From the NCBI GenBank assembly GCA_015179025.1, contig WHUX01000014.1, forward strand, positions 592,109-656,108: DNA of 64,000 nucleotides. Direction: 5' to 3'. Both the position numbers and the translations under genes were made by a program. Each line of letters begins with the position of its first letter. Positions within the stretch are counted from its first letter, which is position 1. Below, in pieces: positions 21,775-32,644 of this stretch. Source of the stretch: Terfezia claveryi (taxonomy: Eukaryota; Ascomycota; Pezizomycetes; Pezizales; Pezizaceae). The notes under the pieces were generated by a model that was given only the letters and a program-made list of their open reading frames with translations, ran no database searches and was not told the origin of the DNA.

Positions 21775-24423
21775 CTAATGCACAGTGATATCTCCTTCCT
21801 CAGCGCATTCTCGTACAAAATGATGTCGTCGGCGAATGTGCTTGGTTCGTATGTGAAAGTCAGGGTTATAGGAGAGAGTGGATGCCCCATGGTTATCTGT
21901 CCATACTCTGGGAACTACGGGGTGCTGCAGAAAGGTCATGACTTTCCCCAACCACATGGCATCTTGAGCACCTGCCCCAAGTGCAATATACTCGGCCTCC
22001 GTGGAAGAGAGGCTGGTGACATCCTGCTTTCGTGAGCTCCATCCGATAGGAGACTCCCCTGCCATAATCAGGATACTGGTAGTTGCTTTATCTTCCAGCT
22101 TTTCTTCCCCTGCATCCGTATATATATCGATATGCCCCTGTTGCCCAAACCGTTTTAAGATGATGCCGTGCTGGGCTGTATAAAGCAGATATGCAATAAG
22201 CTTTTCAGCCCGTAGCTGGTCCAAACGTATTGGTTTAGAAGCAACCAAACAAAGCCGTTGTACTGCGTACCTGATATCTGGACACCACATTCTCGCCATG
22301 AATAAGAGTCTCCCGACCAGAGCCTGAAATGGTTGCACTGGGATGTATTCAGATGTAGGTGCTATCGACTCGGAATATGGAGTACCTGATGGCCGAGTTA
22401 TTGCTTGATCTCTTACCAGCTGGCGAATTGCCAGTTCTCCTATTACTGAGACCGCCTTATCTTTCCAATGCATATCCATCCCGAGAAAACATGAAGGAGT
22501 ACCTTGCTCCTCCAAGGTGAAATGCTGGCTCATGGCCTCAATCCATTCTTGCATAGCTGCCTCATTAAGTAGAGCACATAGCAGGTCATCCACATGCACA
22601 ATGATCATGCCACCATCATCAACTCTAAAGTAGAGACCTGGATCATCCGGACACAGTTGGAACCCAAGCCCTTTGAGTACATCATCCAATACCTGATTCC
22701 AGTTGTGTGCTGCTTGCTTTGTACCATAGAGTGACTTTCGCAATTTCCATGCTCGATTGCCAGTTGCATGCCTATCTCGAATATAGAGCTCTTCTCTTAT
22801 AGGTCCATTGAGAAAAGCTCCCTCAATATCAAATTGCCTAACTATCATATCTTGAGCCAATGCGAGACATATCAGGATCCTCCAGCTTTCTTCTCGGCAA
22901 ACTGGAGCATAGGTTTCATGATAATCTATTCCTGCATGTTGGCTAAATCCTCTAGCTATAAGTCTCGCTTTATACTGCTTAGGATCATTAAGATCCTTCT
23001 CCTCTTTTTCTTTTAGAACCCATTTGGTATCGATCACTTTTGCTCCTACTGGTACCTCATCCACCCATTCATATACTCCATACCGAGTTAGTTGGTCTAG
23101 CTCTCTCTTACGAGCTGCCTCCCATGCAGCTGCTGTTGGTAATGCAAGCGCTTCGGATAAGGTAAGAAATGACTCTTCAGAGGGCATAGGGGTGATTCTA
23201 GAGCCACCAACTTGAAGATAGCCTGGGTTATGATCTAAACATAGTGGAGGTTTGCCAGCTGTACTTCTAGTGCTACGGCGTATTGGAGCTGGTAGTGCAG
23301 GTTCTGGTGTTGAAGCTGATACATGTTGTGGCTGCAACTCTTGTAGGATCTGCTCATTTGCTTCTCGTTCATTTCGCATTATCCTGAGTGCTGCAGGCCA
23401 GGTATCTGCATATTTTTTCCAAGGCGGAGCTGGCGAGTGAGCTTGCGGGAGAGCCGGCGAGTGGGCTTGCAGAAGAGCTGGCAAGTGAGCTTGCGGGAGA
23501 GCCGGCGAGTGGGCTTGCGGGAGAGCTGGCGAGTGAGCTTGCGGGAGGGCTGGCAAGTGAGCTTGTGGGAGAGCTGGTGAGTGAGCTTGTAGGAGAGCTG
23601 GTAAGTGAGCTTGCAGGAGAGCTGGCGAGTGAGCTTGTGGGAGAGCTGGTGAGTGAGCTTGCAGGAGAGTTGGTGAGAATGATCCAGGCATATTAGAGCT
23701 ATTGGGCGAAGGGGAGGTTGTGAGCGAAGGTGAGGCTCTTATAGGAATAGCAGCTTGAGGTTTTCTTAGAATCAGGTCCTTTGCAGTAGTAAGATGGCAG
23801 TCTGGCAGTAGGACTTTATATACCCCCCAGGTTAATGTGAATGACATCAGCCTAGCTTCTACTGCCCTGTCAGCGAGCTTACCATTAGTATAGATATGAC
23901 AGTAGACCTTCTGCCCAAATGGTCTGAAATGACTACGTTCCTTAATAATATTAATCGATGGGACTGTGACTTGAATTGGCACTTGGCCATCTAAGCTCTT
24001 ATGGAGAAGCCAATTTTTAATAAAAGTGCTATATTCCATCACAAGGCTCCATAAGGACTTGGGGTGCCCATAAAGATTTGCACGAAGCATAGTTAGAATT
24101 GTCCGATTTGCTCTTTCGGCCACTGCATTGGTTTCGCTATGATAAGAGACTATGGGTTTGAGACCTGTTCCTTGTGCTCTGAGCCATGCTAGAAGCTCAT
24201 CATTTTGGAATTCGCCTCCAAAGTCTGTTCGGAGGTTTTCGACATGGCATTTGGCAATGGTCTCAAACTGAGCTATTATTTCTTTAAGAGCTGTTGAGGC
24301 CTCTGATTTCTTCGTAATTGCTCTAGTAAGCATAAATCTGGAGAAGTCATCTGCTAGTATTATCATATACTTCCTGTGCTTGAGATCCTCGGTTGGGAGT
24401 GGTCCACATAGATCAGAGTGCAC
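21775..24423 (-). CDS. copia-1 pol: integrase, reverse transcriptase, RNase H
   Basis: 882 codons are open, the main part of the gag-pol polyprotein. The integrase core shows HSDLCGPL (residue 2), LRTDFGGEF (about 64) and AERANRTILTM (about 103). A Ser/Pro spacer with PALPQAHS repeats (about 250-335) follows. RT shows VIDTKWVLKEKEE (about 465), DIEGAFLNG (about 530) and catalytic HVDDLL (about 615). RNase H shows IYTDAGEE (about 775), SSTEAEYIALG (about 810), WTDNHGA (about 842) and RTKHIRRRHHFVRE (near 865). All catalytic residues are present. It is cut off from the upstream frame by a TGA (24436-24438) in the same frame, so the true N-terminus is the gag start at 25821. Confidence 0.92.
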   Translation of the reverse strand: MHSDLCGPLPTEDLKHRKYMIILADDFSRFMLTRAITKKSEASTALKEIIAQFETIAKCHVENLRTDFGGEFQNDELLAWLRAQGTGLKPIVSYHSETNAVAERANRTILTMLRANLYGHPKSLWSLVMEYSTFIKNWLLHKSLDGQVPIQVTVPSINIIKERSHFRPFGQKVYCHIYTNGKLADRAVEARLMSFTLTWGVYKVLLPDCHLTTAKDLILRKPQAAIPIRASPSLTTSPSPNSSNMPGSFSPTLLQAHSPALPQAHSPALLQAHLPALLQAHSPALPQAHLPALPQAHSPALPQAHSPALPQAHLPALLQAHSPALPQAHSPAPPWKKYADTWPAALRIMRNEREANEQILQELQPQHVSASTPEPALPAPIRRSTRSTAGKPPLCLDHNPGYLQVGGSRITPMPSEESFLTLSEALALPTAAAWEAARKRELDQLTRYGVYEWVDEVPVGAKVIDTKWVLKEKEEKDLNDPKQYKARLIARGFSQHAGIDYHETYAPVCREESWRILICLALAQDMIVRQFDIEGAFLNGPIREELYIRDRHATGNRAWKLRKSLYGTKQAAHNWNQVLDDVLKGLGFQLCPDDPGLYFRVDDGGMIIVHVDDLLCALLNEAAMQEWIEAMSQHFTLEEQGTPSCFLGMDMHWKDKAVSVIGELAIRQLVRDQAITRPSGTPYSESIAPTSEYIPVQPFQALVGRLLFMARMWCPDIRYAVQRLCLVASKPIRLDQLRAEKLIAYLLYTAQHGIILKRFGQQGHIDIYTDAGEEKLEDKATTSILIMAGESPIGWSSRKQDVTSLSSTEAEYIALGAGAQDAMWLGKVMTFLQHPVVPRVWTDNHGASTLSYNPDFHIRTKHIRRRHHFVRECAEEGDITVH

Positions 24424-24435
24424 AAGCTCTCCAGG

Positions 24436-25821
24436 TCAAGATGTTCGAATTCCATGAGTTTTAGCCGGAGGTTTGGTTGATTTTGTGCGTATGCATATAT
24501 CGCATTGGGTGGTTGAAGAGCGAAGAGATATCGGTGCTTCTAGGATCTTGGAAAAAATGGAGAAGGGAAGATGACCATACCTTTTATGCCATTCCATGTC
24601 TGTGCCTATTGCTAGATATGACTCAATAGAATCTCGAAGCTTGTAGATATTGCCTATCTTGGTCAACAGAATGACTTTTCCCTGATATTCAAGCTGCCTT
24701 TGATTAGGCCCTACAACCATGGATCCTCCTTGCTGGTCGATTGCTCCGATACTCAGCAGTTTCTTAGGAAAATTAGGGACAAAGAGGGCATTGTGTAAAG
24801 TTAGGCCATGAGGAGTAATAATGCCTTTATAAGTCAAATATATAGGTCCTGCACTAGTAACGACTTCTTGAATATAGGGTATCGGATATAACAGATCAGA
24901 AAAGTCATTGGTAATATGGACTAAACAGTAGGTATTGGCCCACCATCTAGGTGAGGGTCCTTCGGAGGTTGCTATCCCACAGTATGCTATCCATATATCC
25001 TCTTCAGAGGTTGTGTCAGCGGTGGCAATATGCGACTGAGCTCTATTAGTATCCCTCTTCTTCGTTTGACACTCTGATTCATTGTGTGATATCCCAGGAT
25101 ATCCCTTTGCCTTACAATATGTACAGGAATGCTGAGTGGTAGCAAATGCTGCTGGTGGTTCGATCGATTCGGTTTTTTTGTACAAATTTGGTTGTGTGCT
25201 AAGCTCTCTAAGCCTGAGCACTACATCAGCATATGAAGGGCAGCTTGTTCCACTTGTAATATTGCTTATGATATTTTAGTACATATGGGTACTCGGGAGA
25301 GTAGACAATAGCATTGTAGCCTTCCACACATCAGTATTGGTAAAATTCTTTATCTCTGCGGCCAGGGAGTCGGTGCCAGCTATACTCAGGCTGCTGACTA
25401 CATTCTGTCGGAGTAGGTTCCATCTCTGTTCGAAGGATATAATGTGGTTTTCGAAGGACATTCTCCTATTGTCGAATTGAAGAACGATAATATTCAAAAG
25501 GAGCATTGATTGATGTGTTCGTGTTCTACCTTCGTAGTGAGCTTTAAGGACATTCCAAGCTTCCTTGGCTGTTTCGCAGCCAGCAATAAGTGCTTGAGGT
25601 TCTTCTTCGCAGTTGTGGATAAGCGTAACCAAAGCTTTATCAGTATTTACATGCTGCTCAGCTGCTGTAGAATTGGATGTACTAACTTCAGTGATCGCAC
25701 TGGTCAGACCTGCAAGTCGGAGGAGTCTGGAGATCTCGACTACCCATGAGAGGTAATTATTCTGATCTTTGAGTGGTTTGCTAGTGCGCGGTGGCTTGAA
25801 AACAGAGTCATCACCTGCCAT
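24436..25821 (-). pseudogene. copia-1 gag and protease, one internal stop
   Basis: From ATG at 25821: a UBN2/gag-type domain (NNYLSWVVEISRLLRLAG, LKAHYEGRTRTHQSMLL, FENHIISFEQRWNLL) up to a TAA at 25276-25278. In the same frame follow a knuckle-like CTYC...SHNESEC (CX2CX9HX4C, about 25130), then the protease/GAG-pre-integrase part ending RYGHLPF (about 24575) and CDICIRTKSTKPP (about 24500). The frame ends at TGA 24436. Both stops are one C->T or G->A change from a sense codon, so this is a lightly mutated single polyprotein gene. Confidence 0.88.
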
Positions 25822-25868
25822 AATTGTACGATGTGTGGGCCTTTATCGATCATAATGTATTGCTATCA

Positions 25869-26116
25869 TGAAAGAATAAGAGAAACGAGTGAATGAGCGA
25901 GAGAAGAGATCTATTTGCATAAACCCGTAAGACCATATCAATCCATTACGGCGTTCATGACCTTATTAAATACACAGACATCTAGCAAGAACAATACTGA
26001 GACAACCTGTCTATCTGTTCATATCCATATCCACCCATACTCGCACATATCCTCATATCCGCATCCGTATTCTCAAATGTGAGCAACAGGCTAGTGGGTT
26101 ATCCATATTACCAAAA
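25869..26116 (-). repeat. copia-1 5' LTR
   Basis: TGAAAGAATAAG ... ATTACCAAAA; the terminal CA is mutated to AA. It is followed by the GTTCC target copy (26117-26121). Confidence 0.94.
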
Positions 26117-26661
26117 GTTCCCGGAGGGAACAGTAATTAACTGGTGTAATCTATCTTATATGATTTGTGCTATCTAAGCTATATAATCTTGATCTAATCG
26201 GAATATAGGCTTGCTTACTCTGTATACTTGCTTGTTCTCTTTCTTTTCTTGTAGATTCCAGAGGGAATCCAGCAGCCTATTTATACTCCTCTGAGATCTG
26301 ATGACTAAGGAAATAAATACAATAAAGGGTGGCATACCAGAAGGTGGTGCACTGTACAAAAGGGGTCATGTGGCCATAGTAATGAGTCACACGCCTTAAA
26401 CAATGGTCATGTGGCCATAGTAATGAGTCATACACCTTAAACAGAGGTCACGCGGCCATAATGAGGGTGTCTTCATATGGCAAGTGCCATGGAACTTCCC
26501 ATGGCAAATTCCGTGTGCTATGGATGCTTATAAAGCAATAGGAGGTGGTTGAAAGCTAGTCCTTCAACCGAGAGGCTTAGTTACATAACATAGTAGTAAT
26601 ATAGGAAATACAAAAGTATATAATCAATTATATAAGCAATGAAATAACGTTCTCTATTACA
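26117..26661 (-). repeat. gypsy-1 B 3' LTR, proximal fragment
   Basis: This continues the LTR interrupted at 21398 (the first 5 bp are the duplicated target). It contains the reverse TATA box (26278-26285) and GTGTGACTCAT-type repeats. It ends CTATTACA, next to CTTCCCCACATAG (the reversed polypurine tract). Confidence 0.92.
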
Positions 26662-28400
26662 CTTCCCCACATAGAAGGATTTCCTATCCTTACTTCTTTC
26701 ACTCTGCTATATTGGTTTCCATACGTCCTAAGATTTGATGTATTATTAATATATTAGCATTAACATGAATATCCTTAGTGTTTCCTTGACTCATGATTCT
26801 ATCTCATTCTTGTTGGATGAGAGCTCGGGTCTCATCTCTGGTTCATGGTCCTTGTTTTCCTTTAGTTCTTCGACGTCTATTGAATGTATCTTCCATACTT
26901 CCGGTAGTCCAAAAGTCTTAAAGAATTTCGGTAGTGATATCCTTGCCGTTTACCCAAGAATCATGTTTAGGAGAGTATCCTAGCCATCTGACCTTATATT
27001 GTCTTTCTTCAGTTCAAGAAGCTGTTCTGAATTCTAATATCATTTCGACTTCATAACGATCATCTTGAATTGGTCCTGGTTCCTGAGATTGTCTGTGAGG
27101 GAACTGGGTAGGATTGTTTTTGTAGTATGGTTTGAGTTTGCTAATATGAAAAGTATTATATATGAGGTGGAGGTCAGGTTGACTAGATAGGTCTAGGCTA
27201 TAGTTATTGTATTTCTGATTACTAGAAATAATGGGAAATGGGCCTAGCCATTTTGGTTTAAGTTTGGGTAAGACATTCGACAGGTTGATATTTTCTAAGG
27301 AAAGCATAACTTGTTGTCCGACTGAAAATTTGGCTATATTGGGTAGTCGTTTGTTCGCTTAAGATGCTTGAGTCTTCTTAGCATCACATAGGTTTTTAGA
27401 CGTTACCTCATAATGTTCGTTTGCTGGTATATATGCATTAACTTGAATAGGGTATGAAAGTATTAATACGCCAAGATGTACATTAAATCCAAATAGTGTA
27501 GAAAAGGGACTATTCTGTCTAGCAGTATTATACCTAGAGTTATGTTTTAACTGTATCTCTAGTAGTTTCTGTAGCCAATCAAATCCTTTGATTTTACAGG
27601 CTCTTGCTACTTGTAGAATTTCTTTGTTCACAATTTCCAATTGTCCGTCTGTATGTGGATGATATGCGGTAGACAGTTCCAACTTGATTCCTTTATTCCT
27701 AGCCCAATCTTGAAAGCGCGTTAACATAAAAAAAGTGTCGTAGTCAAAAACAATACAGAAATGGTATTCCATAGTCGGAACTACATGAGTATCAAAGGTA
27801 GCAGTACATTATTCTACTGTGAAATTATCTGAGATAGGAATAAGAAACTTGAATCCTGATTGTCTATCAACAATCATCCAAAGTCATGAAATACAAACTA
27901 CATGATCTTCTTCTACAGGAATATTCGGGTACAAAATTGAACACTTAGTAAACACAGGTACTACTTTAAGAAAATCCATCGATATGTCAGTCTATGGCCT
28001 GCTTGGTACATGTAATAGGGTTACGAGTCCAAGTGGTGCCTTGTTGGAATACTTTGTCCGTTGACAAGTATCACAACTTCTGATATAGTCTTTAGTTGGT
28101 TCTGCAAAGGACTGGCAATCATATCGGTCAGTAAGATATTTCATCATTTTAACAATGCCACCATGAGTGGTTGCTTTATATACATCTTTAATAACTAATT
28201 CGAGATAGTTCTTACCTTTGATGTTAAAGGTAGAGGGCAAGACTAATCTCCTTTGTCCTTGTCGGTTCTTAACATACAAAAATCCGTCTTTTCTTCTATG
28301 ATCCTTACGATTGACAAAGGTATCATAGTAGTTCTTCCAGATAGGACATACTCTCATGCATGATTGATATGCGGCTTTCATACCTGTACCTTGGTCAAGC
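26662..28400 (-). pseudogene. gypsy-1 B integrase and chromodomain
   Basis: Equivalent of copy A 3231-4912. It shows CDTCQRTKYSNKAP (about 28080-28040), an integrase core with IVFDYDTFFM (about 27750) and TAYHPHTDGQLEIVNKEI (about 27670-27610; the Ser before the catalytic Glu is changed to Leu), a C-terminal barrel (PKWLGPFPIISSN, about 27250), and a diverged chromodomain start RYEVEMILEF near 27060. Frame breaks occur at about 27990, 27355 and 27010. Confidence 0.87.
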
Positions 28401-30080
28401 CAGTATGTAATGAAGTAGTCTTTGTTATCTTCCCATCCGTCGCTGATGTGTTTCTCTTCAATGAGCTTATTGAAGGTCAGTTCGATCCTTATGTTGAAGT
28501 CATTGATGGTGGGTTTCTTCTCCTTGCATGTAGAAGTATTATGTCCTGAGAACTTATAGAAATTACAATACTGTCTGGAGGTTTTGGTGTCCTAAATGAA
28601 AGAGGGTGAATCTTTGTCAATGGCTACTCGCTTTTTAGAATGAGTAGTGACAGCAGTGGTGTTGATTGGAATTGCATTACTGCTGCTAGCAGTTGCAGCT
28701 GGTTGTTGAGGTACACTCTATGGTTGTTGTAGGGCATCAGGAGTATTCATGATCTCCTATTCCATTTGTCTGGTGCTCATCTGTTCGGTAGGGTTACTAA
28801 ACTGAATGCTAGGTTAGAGAGTAGGTTGTGTCGGCTTGTTGGTAATCCATCTTTTTGCCCATTCTCCGATTTCCTAGATAGCTTCTTCACGGCTAAGAGC
28901 TTGTGGAGGTGGATAAGCTGGCGTTTGTTGTACTGGTACTAGTTCCTTTTGAGGCTCATTTGTAGATAGGATATGCGCAATATGAGTCGTAAGGAATTCC
29001 TTCTCCTTCTTAAGAACTGAGGCTGACAGGTTACAGTTTAACCTGCCATGTCCGACATGGTGGTTATAGATTGCGCATATTTCAACGGTGAACATGCGGT
29101 TGTTCATGGCGTGGGAGCTGCTATAAACTGGACAGTAAAAATCTCGACAAAAGGACCAGTGCATCCTTTTGTGTTGTTGCCAATTGCTATGAGCTAGATC
29201 GATAGCAATTTCTTTTGCTTCTTCAGGAGCGAGGGTATTTTGTTGTGTATTTTCAGAAGATAGAGGCCTATATCTTGGTCCAAGAACTGTTAAGGGTTTG
29301 TTCTTGTTTATATTGGGTACACAATCATACCCACTGAAAACTTCTTTTGGTATAGTAGATAGAGTCTTATCATCTGAGGACTCTTCTTCCTTCATCATGT
29401 CATATTCGCTTTCTTCGTCTGAGATGCTCTCGAAGTATGGATAGAAGATATGGTGTCCAAGTTCTTCGGCTCTTCCACGACATTTGTTGAAGTCACAGTT
29501 GACATGCTTAAAATTGATAGCTCCGCGAGAAACTATATTGTTCTGAGTAGAGGTTTCTGGTAAGTGGAAAGTTCTTAAAGCGTTGGTAGAGATATTGCGG
29601 TTGTAGGTGTGGTTAGGAGGATCAATGCTGTTGGAAATATAATCGTCCTCGGTGGTGGGAGTGTCCAAGTATTTATGCTTTCTTGATAGAGTGTCTGCTA
29701 TCAAATTTTCCTTTCCTGTGGTATGCTGTATGTCTGTATCAAATTCCATTAGGTAATCTTGCCATCACCTCAATTTTTGACTTGCAGGTGTTTGAGTATG
29801 GAAGGTTACTAAAGGTTTGTGGTTGGTAAGGATAGTGAACTTATGACCTCTCAATTGTGCTTGAAAAAATTTTAATGAGTCAATAATCACTAATAATTCC
29901 TTTTAAAAGGTAGGATAGTTGAGTTATGCTGGATTAAATTTTCTAGAGTGGAAGCATAATGGTCTGATGTGCGTCAATGGTCCTTGACCTATCCAAGATC
30001 CTAGTCCTATATCACTAGCATCACAGACTAAATATTTGAGTTCAGTAGATTCATTATTCCAGGGTTTTAAAACATATGGG
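28401..30080 (-). pseudogene. gypsy-1 B zinc-motif linker and RNase H
   Basis: The right part (about 29690-30080) is RNase H up to the point where the non-coding LTR element was inserted. An uninterrupted stretch 28874-29749 continues from the RNase H end (ADTLSRKHKY) into the family-specific linker: CDFNKCRGRAEELGHH, an acidic SDEESEYDMMKEE run, FCRDFYCPVYSSSH and CAIYNHHVGHGRLNC. The second Cys of copy A's CAIC is Tyr here. The CCHC knuckle follows at about 28530-28570 in another frame. Confidence 0.8.
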
Positions 30081-30441
30081 TGTTAGGGGCAAGCTGGATG
30101 ATCAAAGCAATGTTGTCGGAATACAGGTATTTGGAGGGTTATAAGTGAAGTAAAGGCAAGATCACATAACTCGGGCCTAACTGCACATACAGGTGCGAGT
30201 TAAACTTAGAATTGGTCTTCCAACTTAGAACTTAGAATTGGTCTTCCAACTTAGAACTTAGAATTGGTCTTCTAACTTAGAACTTAGAACATTGCTCAGA
30301 GAGCTAAAAGCTAGATACAGGAAGTGGGCACATATATAGGAAGCGGGGTTTGTCAGGCCTCCAATCCATCGAATTGCAATATATCACCTGACCCATGACG
30401 ATTCTCATACCCCCCACCCCTGTCTGCCTTACGCCATAACA
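30081..30441 (-). repeat. LTR of the non-coding element (left)
   Basis: It matches 32284-32644 closely and contains three tandem copies of an AACTTAGAATTGGTCTTCC-like unit. A fragment of this LTR recurs in reverse at 56332-56401. Confidence 0.88.
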
Positions 30442-32283
30442 GTACTTCCCCTTTCCAAGAGGTCGTCCCGACCGACTAACTTCACCACCCTGCTTATCAA
30501 TGGAATTTTTGAAGAGAGTACATGCATAAGAACGCATTCAGAGGTCACACACTTCCTAAATCCAATACCCATCCATCCCATACACATTACCCATATCTGT
30601 ATAGTTGATCAGGCCATAGCAGTTAGCAGCCATATTTAGGTATTGGGATATCCTCTGTTGAGGGTAGGTCTCTTACCTGAGCCATAACATTACTCCCTAT
30701 TCCGAGGCAGCTGTCCTCAGCTGAATACAAGTCCTTCCGACTGGAGAAGACAAGTATTAGTAACAACTCAGGTAACCATGGTGGCTAGGCACTGACTGCA
30801 TAGGCAAATACCTCTATCTCATTTAAGGGTACCACAAGACTGGTGTGCCTACACATACATGCCATGGCCATTAAAAACCAAACCTCTTGCCAAAAAACCT
30901 ACAGGGAAAAGGCGACGAGTAGGACGGTAAAAGGTACCATATCTTCATCCATTGACAAACTTGACATAGGTCTGAACCTCAGACGTATGCTTTCCCAACT
31001 GTCCAACCTGACTTGCCTGTGCAAGGGGGGGGTCTTGTTCATTTGTGCACTCATGGCACTCGTTCGGGTCTTCAGTACTCGCAGTGCTGGCTTGGGTCAA
31101 GGCGGAGGTCTTTGAGCTTCGAGGTCGAACGGGGTCTTTGACCAAAGCAGGGGTCTTCACCAAACATAGGGTCCTTCAACCAAAGCGGGGGTCTTCACCC
31201 AACATAGGGTCCTTCAACTAAAGCGGGAGTCTTCACCCAACATAGGGTCCTTCAACCAAAGCAGGAGTCTTCACCCAAAGTGGGGGTCTTCACTCAAGGT
31301 GGGGGTCTTTGAGCTTTCGAGCTCGAATGGGGTCTTTGAGAGCTTTTAGAGCTCGATAGCTCAGAAAAGATTTTGTTGGCATTTGCTGCTCAAGGCGAGG
31401 GCCTTGCTTCATAGACATTCTCTTAGTTGTATGTGAGCTCAGCCATCTCAGATGTGCATTCTTCAACTTATCTTAGTTGTAGTGCTCTATCCACCCCATA
31501 CTAGGCTTCCCATGCTGATATCTGGTGGCTGTCCAGCATAGATATCCACCCTAGTACTACTCCCCATTTTCAATTAGGCATCCCGACTGATAACTCCCCC
31601 CTCTGCAATCCTTCTGGTGCAGAGAAAAAAAAATAGCCTCGTTTTGGGGGGTTTGCTTGCTCGGGGGCTTTGCTCGCTTGGGGGCTTTGCTCACTCGAGG
31701 GCTTTGCTCGCTCAGGGGTATTGAGCTATGCTCGCTCGAGGGTGTTGAGCTTGCTCGCTGGGGGTCTTGAGCTTGCTTGCTCGAGGGTCTTGAGCTTGCT
31801 TACTCGGGAGTCGTGAGCTTTACTCACTTGGGGGTATTGAGCTTTGCTCGCTCATCGGGGGGCTTATAAGCTCACTCGCTCGTCGGGGGGCTTATAAGCT
31901 CACTAGGGGTCTTGCTCGCTCGCTCGTTAGGGGGCTTATATGCTCGCTTGACTTCTAGAACATTGAGAATCTCAATATATGATTAGTATGTCGGCTAAAA
32001 CAAGCTAATAAGCATATAGAAGGGGGATATAATTATTTTCGACGTCGCTCATATAGCCAAATAATCCAGTGACATGACTTTAGCCAATTTCGAGCTGTCC
32101 GACAGTATGTAGGTAAGGAGGGGTGATTAAACTTGGTGCATGCGAAGATTAGACTCAGTGCAAGCGAAGTCTTGAGTGAAGTAATATTGCTTCTAGAGTG
32201 CTCTGGAAGGGGTTCCAACAAATATAGTGATGGGAGAGGCGAATAGAGCAATATCACTGGTCCCGGGGTTAGGAGCAATGTAA

Positions 32284-32644
32284 TGTTAGGGGCGAGCCAG
32301 GTGATCAAGGCAATGTTGTCGGAATACAGGTATTTGGAGGGTTATTAGCGAAGTAAAGGCAAGATCATATAACTCGGGCCTAACTGCACATACGGGTGCA
32401 AGTTGAACTTAGAATTGGTCTTCCAACTTAGAACTTAGAATTGGTTTTCCAACTTAGAACTTAGAATTGGTCTTCCAACTTAGAACTTAGAATATTACTC
32501 GGAGAGCCAAAAGCTAGATATAGGAAGTAGGCATATATATAGGAAGCGGGGTTCGTCAGGCCTCCAATCCATCGAATTGCAACATATCACCTGACTCATG
32601 ATGATTCGTATACCCCCCACCCCTGTCTGCTTTGCGCCATAACA
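32284..32644 (-). repeat. LTR of the non-coding element (right)
   Basis: Partner of 30081-30441; the same TG...CA ends and internal AACTTAGAATTGG repeats. Confidence 0.88.

Larger units (their letters stand above)
21399..26116 (-). mobile_element. Ty1/copia retrotransposon, copia-1 (complete, nearly intact)
   Basis: It is 4718 bp with 248-bp LTRs (21399-21646 and 25869-26116) and a GTTCC target duplication (21394-21398, 26117-26121). The polypurine tract is AAGGGGGGTA on the minus strand beside the 3' LTR. One gag-pol frame runs from 25821 to 21775, interrupted only by an in-frame TAA (25276) and TGA (24436). By hand I count about 12 LTR mismatches, about 10 of them transitions. It is among the youngest elements of the nest. 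Confidence 0.95.
30081..32644 (-). mobile_element. Non-coding LTR retrotransposon (LARD/TRIM-like), 2564 bp
   Basis: Two 361-bp LTRs (30081-30441 and 32284-32644; TGTTAGGGGC ... CGCCATAACA) flank 1.84 kb with no protein domain. The target copies are ATGGG (30076-30080) and GTGGG (32645-32649). Copy A at 1540-1565 shows the uninterrupted site, so the insertion is exact. Orientation is taken from a purine tract (GGAAAGGGGAAGTAC on the minus strand) beside the left LTR. Internally it is built of tandem repeats: GGGTCTTCACCCAACATAGG-type (31100-31300) and GCTTTGCTCGCTCGGGGG-type (31640-31950). Confidence 0.82.

Noticed and set aside
23388..23696. Plus-strand frame rich in GELASELA repeats
   Set aside because: Shadow of the PALPQAHS repeat in the minus-strand copia-1 polyprotein.
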